Origin: Opitutaceae bacterium
Lineage (GTDB): Bacteria; Verrucomicrobiota; Verrucomicrobiia; Opitutales; Opitutaceae
Direction of reading: 5' to 3'
Length of the DNA stretch: 64,000 nucleotides
Assembly (NCBI GenBank): GCA_017994935.1
Contig: JAGOJU010000015.1
Coordinates: 1-64,000, forward strand
The position numbers and the translations under genes are program-made. Shown piece after piece: positions 52,684 to 60,973 of this stretch (position 1 is its first letter; every line of letters starts with the position of its first letter). Below the pieces are notes generated by a model that saw nothing but the letters and a program-made list of their open reading frames with translations, did not search any database and was not told where the DNA came from.

Positions 52684-54044
52684 AAACACTGAGCTCCCTT
52701 CTCTGCCTTCTGGGATTCGTTTCCTCCCTCGCAGCGGCTCCCGACCGGAGCCTGCTGCTGATCTCGATCGATGGTCTGCGTCCGGATTCCATAAGCGAAG
52801 CGGACCGGTACGGGTTGAAGATCCCCCACCTGCGACTGCTGTGGAAAGACTCCGCTCACGCATCCGGAGTGAGGGGAGTCCTGCCATCCTCAACCTATCC
52901 GAGCCACACCAGCATTGTCACTGGAAACTGGCCTGCAGTGCATGGCGTCGCGGCCAACCGCCCTTTCGATCCGGATGACAAGTCCGTCAATCGCTGGTAT
53001 TGGTACAACGACGAGATCAAGGTGCCGGCGATCTGGGATGCCGCGACTGCTGCGGGCTACGAAGTGGCGAGTGTGAGCTGGCCCGTCACTGTCGGTGCAC
53101 CGGGCATCAAGTACAACATTCCGGAGTTTGCAGGGAACAAGACGGAGGAGGATGTGAAGATCATCCGGGGTTTTGCCGGTGGTGCATTCATGGATGCGCT
53201 GGCAGGGAAGGCAGGCATCTATCTCAACGACGCCAAGGATGGCGAACGTCGCGACTGGTCGCGCACGCGCTATCTCCTTGAGCTCCTGCGGCAGCATCGC
53301 CCCCGTGTGGCGCTGGTGCACCTCGTCGCCCTGGACCACGCGCAGCATGCCCACCGTCCTTTCTCCACCCAGGCCAAGGCTGCGCTGGAGGAGATCGATG
53401 CGATGGTGGGGGAGATCGTGAAGACAATGCGCGGCAACTATCCACACGCGGCGGTCTGCGTGGTGTCGGATCATGGATTCACCGCGGTCGACCATGCCCT
53501 GGCCATTGATGCGGCGTTTGTGAGGGCTGGCTTGATCACTCTCAAGGGCGGCGGCACGTCGATTGAATCTGCGGGACTCAAGGATTGGGTGGCGATGCCC
53601 TGGCTCTCCAGCGGCTCCGTGGCGATCGTGATGAAAAACCCGGGCGACGAGGCTGCAAGGCGGAAGGTCAAGGAAGTCCTCGATCGGCTCGCGGCCGATC
53701 CGGCAAACGGCATTCATGCCATTCTCGACCGGGAGGCCATCGCACGCCTCGGTGGCACGCCTAAGGCGGAATTCTGGATCGATCTGAAGACCAACTTCAC
53801 GTCAAGTTCCAGGATTGTCGGAGCAAACCTGATCGAACTGAAAACAGGGGGCACCCATGGGCATGTGCCGACTCACGCGGCAATGAATTCCACCTTTCTC
53901 CTTGCGGGTCCCGGCGTTCGCGCAGGTGACATCGGTGTCATCGACATGCGCAGCATAGCACCGACCCTGGCGGCGTGGCTGCGTGCACCCTTCCCGTCGG
54001 CTCCGTTGCCGCCGCTTGACCTTTTTTCGGCGACTGCAAGGTAG
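52680..54044 (+). CDS. Secreted type I phosphodiesterase/nucleotide pyrophosphatase-like protein
   Basis: This is a 454-residue alkaline-phosphatase-superfamily enzyme. A signal peptide ('LLCLLGFVSSLAAA') leads to 'SLLLISIDGLRPDSI' (metal Asp), 'LPSSTYPSHTSIVTGNWPAVHG' with the Thr nucleophile in the 'TYPSHTS' motif, 'VALDHAQHAHRP', 'VVSDHGFTAVDH' and 'GTHGHVPTHAAMNSTF' (metal His/Asp). This is the NPP-type pattern, with Thr rather than the sulfatase Cys, so it is not a sulfatase. It would cleave phosphodiester or pyrophosphate bonds of nucleotides or lipids/sugars. It is coupled to the MFS gene by ATGA and followed after 25 bases by the FAD enzyme. Confidence 0.9.
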   Translation: MKTLSSLLCLLGFVSSLAAAPDRSLLLISIDGLRPDSISEADRYGLKIPHLRLLWKDSAHASGVRGVLPSSTYPSHTSIVTGNWPAVHGVAANRPFDPDDKSVNRWYWYNDEIKVPAIWDAATAAGYEVASVSWPVTVGAPGIKYNIPEFAGNKTEEDVKIIRGFAGGAFMDALAGKAGIYLNDAKDGERRDWSRTRYLLELLRQHRPRVALVHLVALDHAQHAHRPFSTQAKAALEEIDAMVGEIVKTMRGNYPHAAVCVVSDHGFTAVDHALAIDAAFVRAGLITLKGGGTSIESAGLKDWVAMPWLSSGSVAIVMKNPGDEAARRKVKEVLDRLAADPANGIHAILDREAIARLGGTPKAEFWIDLKTNFTSSSRIVGANLIELKTGGTHGHVPTHAAMNSTFLLAGPGVRAGDIGVIDMRSIAPTLAAWLRAPFPSAPLPPLDLFSATAR

Positions 54045-54069
54045 TCAGCCGATCACCCTCCAATCCTGC

Positions 54070-55488
54070 ATGAATGCCTCAGCTTCAACGTCAATCCAGG
54101 AGCCTGCCCGCTCGGTGCCTGTTCGCGCCGAATACGATGTGCTTGTCGTCGGTGGAGGTCCATCGGGCCTCACGACCGCGCTTGCCGCCGCGGAGGACGG
54201 TCACAAGGTGGGACTCATCGAGAGCCGCAGCTTTGTCGGCGGCAACATGACCATCGGCCTGCCCGTGCTTGGATTCCTCGGGCAGAAAAAGAACCAGATC
54301 ATCAAGGGGCTTCCCCAGAAGTTCATCGATCGTCTGCGCCTCGTGAACGGCGCAAGTGAGCACCGCTGGTGTCCCCTGCATATGGGAATTACCCTGGTTG
54401 AACCCGAGGCGGTGAAGAAGGTGGCGCTACAGATGCTGACGGAGGCGGGTGTCGATGTGAATTTCTACACCTTTTGCGCAGGTGTGGTGATGGAGGGCGA
54501 CACGATTCGCGGCGTCATCACGGAGAGCAAGAGCGGGCGCGAAGCGGTCCTTGGCAGGATTGTCGTGGATTGCACAGGCGACGCCGATGTGGCGTTTCGC
54601 GCGGGAGTTCCCTGTGAGAAAGGCAGCAGGGAGACCGGGGGAATGCAGCCGCCGACGCTCATGTTCTGCCTTGCCGGGGTCGACACGGAGAAGCTGCGCA
54701 TGAGCATTGCGCAGCATACACGCACGTATCTGACGGACTTCATCCCGGCCGAGTACTTCGGCCAGAACAACCAGTTCATCGTTGTAGGCCTGCGCGAGCT
54801 CATTGCCCGCGCACGGGCCGAGCGTAAACTCAACATTCCGAACGAGAGGACCATTATCATCACAGGCCTGCGCGAGGGAGAGGTCTGGATCAACATGACC
54901 CGTGTCGCCGGTACGGATGGCACGGATGCGCGCAGTCTCACGGCGGGCGAGATCGAGGCGCGTCGCCAGATCGAGGACATCCAGCTCTACCTCAAGAACT
55001 ATGTGCCCGGTTTTGAGGCCTGCTATTTTGCCAAGACCGCACCGTTTCTGGGCATACGCGAAACCCGTCGTATTGTCGGCCAGTATACGATGACCCAGGA
55101 GGACGTGCTTGGCTGCCGGTATTTTGACGACAGCATCGCCGTCGCGAGCTATCCGATCGACATCCATCGGCCTGGAGACGAGGGGTGTACGTTGATCTGG
55201 TGTGGCGACTGTTACGACATCCCCTACCGCTCGCTGGTGCCGCAGCGGGTGAAGAATCTGCTTGTTGCGGGCCGCTGCATCTCAACAACGCACGAGGCGA
55301 TGGGTGCCATTCGAGTCATGGCGACCTGCATGGCAATGGGCGAGGCCGCGGGCCGCGCGGCAAAACTGGCGGTCCGTGCGGGCGTTGCTCCTGATCAGAT
55401 CGACGTCAAGGAACTGCAGGCTGAACTTCTCCGGCACGGCGCGTATCTGCGGCCCCGAAGCGAAGAACTGGTGCCTGGAATGAAGTGA
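54070..55488 (+). CDS. FAD-dependent oxidoreductase (FAD_oxidored type)
   Basis: This is a 472-residue cytoplasmic protein from the ATG at 54070. 'YDVLVVGGGPSGLTTALAAAEDGHKVGLIESRSFVGGNMTIGLP' (in pieces) has the Rossmann motif and GGNxT doublet. 'GRIVVDCTGDADVAFRAGVPCEKG' and 'LLVAGRCISTTHEAMGAIRVMATCMAMGEAAG' (in pieces) are the family motifs, and 'FLGIRETRRIVGQYTMTQEDVLGCRYFDDSIAV' matches the enzyme at 17014-18339. No signal peptide is present. It is the third gene of the MFS/phosphodiesterase operon and is followed by a hairpin at 55512-55548. The substrate is unknown. Confidence 0.92.
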   Translation: MNASASTSIQEPARSVPVRAEYDVLVVGGGPSGLTTALAAAEDGHKVGLIESRSFVGGNMTIGLPVLGFLGQKKNQIIKGLPQKFIDRLRLVNGASEHRWCPLHMGITLVEPEAVKKVALQMLTEAGVDVNFYTFCAGVVMEGDTIRGVITESKSGREAVLGRIVVDCTGDADVAFRAGVPCEKGSRETGGMQPPTLMFCLAGVDTEKLRMSIAQHTRTYLTDFIPAEYFGQNNQFIVVGLRELIARARAERKLNIPNERTIIITGLREGEVWINMTRVAGTDGTDARSLTAGEIEARRQIEDIQLYLKNYVPGFEACYFAKTAPFLGIRETRRIVGQYTMTQEDVLGCRYFDDSIAVASYPIDIHRPGDEGCTLIWCGDCYDIPYRSLVPQRVKNLLVAGRCISTTHEAMGAIRVMATCMAMGEAAGRAAKLAVRAGVAPDQIDVKELQAELLRHGAYLRPRSEELVPGMK

Positions 55489-55511
55489 CCCGATCCGATC
55501 AGAGCCGCGGG

Positions 55512-55548
55512 CCCCGGATTGTCTGAATATCAGACTGTCCGGACGGGG
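55512..55548. terminator. Hairpin between convergent FAD and sulfatase genes
   Basis: CCGGA, then GTCTG-AATAT-CAGAC, then TCCGG pair with a two-base internal mismatch. It fits a bidirectional terminator between genes converging at 55488 and 55549, though no T-run follows. Confidence 0.5.
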
Positions 55549-57015
55549 TCATTCGTAGTTCCATTTGTTGATCCACGGGTCCTGGGTTCTGGACTGGAAT
55601 GCCTTGAGCTTCGCAATGAGTTCGTTCCTCACCGCCTGGCTCGCCGGGTCATCGGCGAGGTTGACCACTTCGTCGGGATCGCGTTGAAGATCGTAGAGTT
55701 CGAAGCGAGGCCGGTGCAGAAAGTCGTCGATGCGGCGACGGCCATAGATTCCTGTGCCGGTTTTTTCGGCGCTGATCCATGTCGGTGACTCGATCAGGTC
55801 GAGCGCCGACGGATAGGTCAGGCCGTTCGCGATATTCCAGATCAGCTTGTAGCGTCGTGTGCGCACCATGCGCATCGGATAGTACATCGTGATCTCGTGC
55901 AGATTGTGCGACGCATAGACTTCGTCCCACCCCTTGAGTTTTCCGCCTTCGAGAGCCGGCCGGAAGGAACGGCCGTCAATTTGATCCTTTGGCTGGGGTG
56001 CACCGACAAAATCGAGAATGGTCGGCGCCAGATCCACCCATGAGATCATGGCATCCTCCACAATGCCCATCCTCGGCTGCCGCGGACTCCGGATGATGCA
56101 GGGCAGCCGAATGCCAGGATCGTAGAGCGTGGTCTTCGCCCCTGGAAACGCCTGTCCATTGTCGGAAATATAGATGATGAGCGTGTTGTCATATTTCCCC
56201 GATGCCTTCAGGGATTCGAGCAATTGACCGACTCCCTGGTCGAGCCGTGAGACGGACTGGTAATATTCCGCGAGCTCACTGCGGCACTCGGGGGTGTCCG
56301 GGAGGTGGGGAGGCACGATGACCTCTTCCTTTGTATAGACCACGGGGGTGATTCCGGGGTAACCCTGTGGCCGGTTGCCAAATCGGTTCGGCTTCGGGTA
56401 GGTCGCGAAGGTGGGACGTCCGTTAGGCAGGATTGCGTTCGCGCGATGGGGATCGTCGGTTGCGAAGTACAGGAAGAAGGGTCTGGGGTCGTTTGTGGTG
56501 AGGAAGCCATGGACCGCTTCGACCATCTCCACGGGGCTGCGGCCGATGGATTCGGGGTCGTTTGCCATGCCGCCGGAAAGAACCGTCTCAAACTTGAACA
56601 CCGACTCCGGCGCCAGGTGAAATTTTCCGACCCTGCCGGTGCGGTATCCTGCCTTTGCCAACCGCTGGGGCAGGCTCGTCACCGTATCGAACGATTGGAA
56701 ATGGTGCACCTGGTGTTGCAGGCCATACATGCCGTTGTGATGACCCTGGAGACCGGTCAGAATGACGGAGCGGGAGGGGCTGCAACTTGAGGTCGTGCAG
56801 AAGGCCTGGGTGAAACGGATGCCCTCGCGTGCGAGCGCATCGAGATGGGGTGTCCTGATTGCCGGGTTGCCGTAGCAGCCGAGGGCATCGGTGCCGTGGT
56901 CGTCCGCCACGATGAGAAGCACGTTAGGTCGGGGTGACTCCACCACGGGCCCGGACCGCAGGAGGGGAGCGCATGCAATCAGGACCACGCAGAGCATCCG
57001 TCTGGAGAATGCCAT
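55549..57015 (-). CDS. Secreted sulfatase (heparan N-sulfatase-like)
   Basis: This is a 488-residue protein from the ATG at 57015. A signal peptide ('MLCVVLIACAPLLRSG') precedes 'VLLIVADDHGTDALGCYG' with the metal Asp pair. CSPSR at about residue 78 is the formylglycine motif, and 'RTGRVGKFHLAPESVF' and 'IYISDNGQAFPGAKTTLYDPGIRLPCIIRSP' (in pieces) follow. The 'DDHGTDALGCYGNPAIRTP', 'GKFHLAP' and 'FPGAKTTLYD' patterns place it in the sulfamidase (SGSH, S1_8-like) group, which includes N- and 6-O-sulfoglucosamine sulfatases. It may form an operon with the TIM-barrel gene upstream (gap 57016-57277, which holds no gene). Confidence 0.94.
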   Translation of the reverse strand: MAFSRRMLCVVLIACAPLLRSGPVVESPRPNVLLIVADDHGTDALGCYGNPAIRTPHLDALAREGIRFTQAFCTTSSCSPSRSVILTGLQGHHNGMYGLQHQVHHFQSFDTVTSLPQRLAKAGYRTGRVGKFHLAPESVFKFETVLSGGMANDPESIGRSPVEMVEAVHGFLTTNDPRPFFLYFATDDPHRANAILPNGRPTFATYPKPNRFGNRPQGYPGITPVVYTKEEVIVPPHLPDTPECRSELAEYYQSVSRLDQGVGQLLESLKASGKYDNTLIIYISDNGQAFPGAKTTLYDPGIRLPCIIRSPRQPRMGIVEDAMISWVDLAPTILDFVGAPQPKDQIDGRSFRPALEGGKLKGWDEVYASHNLHEITMYYPMRMVRTRRYKLIWNIANGLTYPSALDLIESPTWISAEKTGTGIYGRRRIDDFLHRPRFELYDLQRDPDEVVNLADDPASQAVRNELIAKLKAFQSRTQDPWINKWNYE

Positions 57016-57277
57016 CGTGCAGGAAATTGAGTCTGGGAGAATTCTCATTGGTTGCGGAATGTCCTTTTGTACCCTTCGGCGAGGTCGCGCAATCCTTCAA
57101 GATCGCCGGCATGCTGCCGTTCGCCGGCAATGTCTGCCACGATCAGGGATTGTGGATGTGACCGTCGGTGCCGAGGAGCCTTCGTTTTCAGTCTGTCGGA
57201 ACACCTCCTGCGCGCTGGCGGATGGATTAACTGGCGCGGGTCGCGGTTGTCTTGATTCTCTGCCCGCGCTCCTGAAC

Positions 57278-58378
57278 TCAGTGCAGGAATGCCTTGGGCG
57301 GAAGCTCTGCATGCAGGCCACCGGCCGGGTCGCCTGCGACGGCTGGTCCGGCCAGGAATTTCTTAACCGCCTCGAAGCCATCGCGGGGATCGGTCGCCCA
57401 GAACAGGTAGTTCAGTTTCAGCGTGTCATGTGCGAGCTTGAGGTGGGCGCTGACGGGGAAAAGTTTCTCGTCCTGCGCCGTGATCACGATCGGCTTGCCA
57501 TCCAGTGTGGTGTCGCCGCGGTTCAGGTGCCAGCGCTTCTTGTCGGCCTCGCGGTAGTTGGTCGATTGAACAGCCGCACCCATGGGCACGGTGCCTGCGA
57601 GTTTCGCGTACAGCCGGTAGACCCCCTTCTGTGGATCCTTGAGCGAGGGTGACACGCCCGGGTAGACATCAGGTCCCCCCATGCCGACGCCGATCTCCTT
57701 CTCGTAGTCCGTCAGTCGATCCAGCAGCTTTGGCGGAAAGTTCGTGTATTGGATGACGACCGTGTTGGGAAACGCGTGGCGCAGCGTGGTCATGATGTGC
57801 TTCAACGCCTCGAGGTAGATCTCCTCGGTGTAGGTCTCGACGCCGGCTTGTGGCGATTTGTCCAGGTAGGCGTTGGGCGCCGACTCGGGCAGGTTGACGG
57901 CTTCAAGATTGGGATCACGGTCAAATTCCCTGCCCAGCGCCCTGATCACGGCGTCCAGCCGGTCGGCGACATTTCGGTTCCAGAGCACGGGATTGAACGA
58001 GCCTTTCACTGTGAGGTAGACGCCGCCGCCGTACTTGGGTCCTGTGATGTAGTCGGGAATGCTGCGGCTTCCCTTGGCGAATGCCTTGTGTGTGAACTGC
58101 ATCACCAGTTGGCGGCCATGCTTCCTTGCCAGGGCGAGATCCGTCCGCAGGGTTGAGAAGTCGTAGTGTCCCTCCGTGGGTTCGAACTCCCGCCACGAAT
58201 AGATCTTCTGCACCCCGCGGAAATGCGGCAGCTCCAGGACCTCCGGAGTCAGCGCATCGTGGCCGATGTAGACGTAATGACCCGGGTGCCATTTCGCCTG
58301 TAGCGGAGCGGCAACGCAGGAGGAGGCGGCGGCGAGCAGTGGAGAGAGAATGAGGATAAGGCACTTCATTGGATTCAT
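57278..58378 (-). CDS. Secreted TIM-barrel glycoside hydrolase-like protein
   Basis: This is a 366-residue protein. A signal peptide ('CLILILSPLLAAASSCVAA') precedes a (beta/alpha)8-type sequence: 'GVQKIYSWREFEPTEGHYDFSTLRTDLALARKHGRQLVMQF' (in pieces) is the second strand with the W-x-x-x-E-P-x-x-G pattern of GH5/GH42-clan enzymes. 'LEAVNLPESAPN' holds a candidate acid/base Glu, and 'GKPIVITAQDEKLFP' a possible second acid. The family is not named. A role as beta-glycosidase in the sulfatase locus is inferred. It is divergent from the alpha/beta-hydrolase gene, with 516 bases between them. Confidence 0.72.
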   Translation of the reverse strand: MNPMKCLILILSPLLAAASSCVAAPLQAKWHPGHYVYIGHDALTPEVLELPHFRGVQKIYSWREFEPTEGHYDFSTLRTDLALARKHGRQLVMQFTHKAFAKGSRSIPDYITGPKYGGGVYLTVKGSFNPVLWNRNVADRLDAVIRALGREFDRDPNLEAVNLPESAPNAYLDKSPQAGVETYTEEIYLEALKHIMTTLRHAFPNTVVIQYTNFPPKLLDRLTDYEKEIGVGMGGPDVYPGVSPSLKDPQKGVYRLYAKLAGTVPMGAAVQSTNYREADKKRWHLNRGDTTLDGKPIVITAQDEKLFPVSAHLKLAHDTLKLNYLFWATDPRDGFEAVKKFLAGPAVAGDPAGGLHAELPPKAFLH

Positions 58379-58894
58379 GAGGACATTTCTGGAATGGAAA
58401 ACGTACCCGCCCGATGCAATCTGAAGGATCGGCGGCCCGAGGTACTGTACGCGAATTCAAGTAGCGCTTCAACCCACGCAAACAAGGGGTTGTTCAATCA
58501 AAGGAGGGACGGGGTAGCTCTCAGCAAGTCGGCGGGGCCCGCTTCTACCGTTCATCGTCCGCCGCGGGCAGGGCCTGCCTGTCCTGTTGCTTCTGGTTGA
58601 AGTCCGTGTGATTGATGCGACGCGCGGGTTTGGGAAGAAGCGGTCAATCAGTTTTTGGGATTGAACTGTTTTCTGACCTCTTTGCAGCGCTTGATCCCGT
58701 GCGTTCTGACTGTAGTATGACCCAGATTTATGCGGACTATTTTGTCGCTCTTTGGATGCGGGGTGCAATTCAGCGGTCGGCGGGTTGCTGATACCACCCT
58801 TTTTGTAGAAATATCGCGAAGCACATTGCAATCGATCTCTTGTATGACAGTGCGAGCAGGTGCTGATTGCCTCCAGCGCGAAATTGGTGAAGCA
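58379..58894. other. 516-base divergent promoter region, no gene seen
   Basis: It separates the TIM-barrel gene (-) from the alpha/beta-hydrolase (+). It is less GC-rich after about 58640 (several T- and A-runs), as expected of promoter DNA. The frame upstream of the hydrolase is open from 58730 but has no signal-peptide-like start there. No palindrome matching the LacI operator was found. Confidence 0.5.
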
Positions 58895-60973
58895 ATGAAC
58901 CAATTCGCCCGTCTGGCCCTTTGGGGATCCCTATGCGTCTTGTCACCGGTCGCTCTGCTCGCAGCGGAGCCGGTCAAGGCGTCTCCGGGGAATCGCATGC
59001 TGACCGATTACTTCCGGCAGGAGGTCGATCGAATCCACGCCGATGCAGGACCGGCTCCGGCGACGCTCGACGACTGGACACATAGGCGCGAAGGTTATCG
59101 TACACAACTTCAGGAGATGCTTGGTCTGTCCCCTTGGCCGGAGCGCACGCCACTGCACGCTGTCGTTACGGGTCGAATCGACCATCCGGAAATCACGGTC
59201 GAGAAGGTGCAGTTCCAGTCCCTGCCCGGGCTCTACGTCACCGGAGACCTCTACCTCCCCAAACATCCTGTCGGCAAGGTGCCCGCAATCCTTTATGCCT
59301 GCGGCCATGCGGGCGGCTCTAAAACCCAGGGGCATGTGCCGTTCGGTGCCAAATCAGTCTACCAGTACCACGGCGCCTGGCTCGCGCGGAATGGTTATGT
59401 CTGCCTCATCATCGATACCATCGAGAATGGTGACATCCAAGGGGTGCACCGGGGCACAAAATGGTACGATATGTGGTGGTGGAATTCCCGTGGTTATACG
59501 CCCGTCGGCGTCGAGACCTGGAATGCCATGCGTGCCCTCGATTACCTTCAGTCCCGGCCGGAAGTCGACCGCGAGAAACTGGGCATGACCGGCCGCTCGG
59601 GTGGCGGAGTCACGACGTGGTACACCGCTGCGCTCGACGATCGCATCAAGGTCGCAGTCCCGGTCGCCGGCATCACCGACCTGCGCAATCACGTGTTGGA
59701 TCGGTGCATCGCCAACCATTGCGACTGCGTTTTCATGGTGAACACCTATCGCTGGGATTTTGACAGGTTAGCCATGCTCGTCGCGCCACGTCCACTGCTG
59801 ATGGTCGCCACGGATCGCGACCAGATCTTTCTCTTCGACGGCGTGCTGCGCGTCCATGCTGCCGTTTCGAACCTCTACCGGCTCTACGGTGAAGTGGAGA
59901 AACTCGGCCTGAACATCGGACCAGGTCAGCATCACGACTCGCAGTTGCTTCAGGTGGCCGGGCTGGGATGGTTCAATCATTATCTCAAAGGAGCCGATCC
60001 CGTGATCGAAAACGGTGCAAAATCACTGTTCAGGCCCGAGGACCTCGCGGTGTTTGCCACTCCGCCGAAGGACGAGCGCACGTCGACCGCACACGAGTTC
60101 TTTGTCCCTGCCGCTTCACCTACGGTACCCGCGAACATGAAAGAATGGGCGCACCAACGGCAATCCTGGCTGAGCAGCCTGCGGAAGGAATCGTTTGCGG
60201 CCTGGCCATCCGATGCCGAGCCGTTGGGCCTGCGGAGAGTTTCACAGAAGACGAAGGAAGGTCTCACACTCTCGCAGTGGGAGTTTGCCGCGCAGGGAGT
60301 GATGCGGCTGCCATTGTATGTTTTTGCCGGAGGACAATCCGGAATGAAACCAAGCGTGCAGCTGCACGTCCTCGACGAATTGGCCTGGAAGGAATTCCTT
60401 GCAGCGGCGAATGCGACCTGGCCGGAACTCGGTCCGGTAGATTCGGCGACAGCGGCATCTTCACGGTATCGGGCGCTCCTCGAGCGTGCGACGCGCGGTG
60501 AGATCACACTCGCCTGCCTGCCGCCCCGCGGCATAGGCCCGACGCAGTGGGCCGCCGACAAGCGCGAGCGCGTCATTTCGATGCGCAGTTTCATGGCGCT
60601 TGGGCAGACACTGGAAGGCATGCGGGTCTGGGATATCCTACGCGCGGTCGAAGCGCTCCGGCAGCCCGAAGTCCTGGGTGGCGCTGCAGCAGAGATGGAG
60701 TTGTCAGGCGAGCGGTTCCAGGCCGTCAACGCCCTGTACGCATCGCTTTTCGTCTCGGGCATTTCTTCCGTCGAACTGATTGCACCGCCCGCCTCGCATC
60801 GCGACGGCCCAGACTACCTCAATGTGCTTCGTTTCATGGATGTCCCGCAGGCTGCCGCACTTGCCGCAGAGCGATGCCGCTTGAAGTTCGTCGGCGCACG
60901 CGCGGACAAGTGGAGCTGGACGATCGACACCGTTCGCCGTCTCGGCTGGGCTGCGGATCGTCTACAATGGTGA
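58895..60973 (+). CDS. Secreted tandem alpha/beta-hydrolase (acetyl-esterase-like)
   Basis: This is a 692-residue protein from the ATG at 58895. A signal peptide ('LALWGSLCVLSPVALLAAE') is followed by an alpha/beta-hydrolase domain to about residue 390: 'VPAILYACGHAGGSK', and 'LGMTGRSGGGVTTWY' with Ser in the G-x-S-x-G elbow. 'LLMVATDRDQIF' (likely Asp) and 'GQHHDSQLL' (likely His) follow. Residues ~420-692 repeat the hydrolase outline ('GLTLSQWEFAAQGVMRLPLYVF', 'RSFMALGQTLEGMRVWDILRAVEAL') but lack a recognisable GxSxG. The enzyme probably deacylates a polysaccharide. Its stop overlaps the pectate-lyase-like gene by 7 bases. Confidence 0.85.
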   Translation: MNQFARLALWGSLCVLSPVALLAAEPVKASPGNRMLTDYFRQEVDRIHADAGPAPATLDDWTHRREGYRTQLQEMLGLSPWPERTPLHAVVTGRIDHPEITVEKVQFQSLPGLYVTGDLYLPKHPVGKVPAILYACGHAGGSKTQGHVPFGAKSVYQYHGAWLARNGYVCLIIDTIENGDIQGVHRGTKWYDMWWWNSRGYTPVGVETWNAMRALDYLQSRPEVDREKLGMTGRSGGGVTTWYTAALDDRIKVAVPVAGITDLRNHVLDRCIANHCDCVFMVNTYRWDFDRLAMLVAPRPLLMVATDRDQIFLFDGVLRVHAAVSNLYRLYGEVEKLGLNIGPGQHHDSQLLQVAGLGWFNHYLKGADPVIENGAKSLFRPEDLAVFATPPKDERTSTAHEFFVPAASPTVPANMKEWAHQRQSWLSSLRKESFAAWPSDAEPLGLRRVSQKTKEGLTLSQWEFAAQGVMRLPLYVFAGGQSGMKPSVQLHVLDELAWKEFLAAANATWPELGPVDSATAASSRYRALLERATRGEITLACLPPRGIGPTQWAADKRERVISMRSFMALGQTLEGMRVWDILRAVEALRQPEVLGGAAAEMELSGERFQAVNALYASLFVSGISSVELIAPPASHRDGPDYLNVLRFMDVPQAAALAAERCRLKFVGARADKWSWTIDTVRRLGWAADRLQW

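Noticed and set aside
52680-54044. Calling this gene a ninth sulfatase
   Set aside because: It has a Thr-type NPP nucleophile (TYPSHTS) and no C-x-P-x-R motif.
58730-58894. Earlier start for the alpha/beta-hydrolase
   Set aside because: The extra 55 residues are non-hydrophobic and precede a standard signal peptide starting at 58895.
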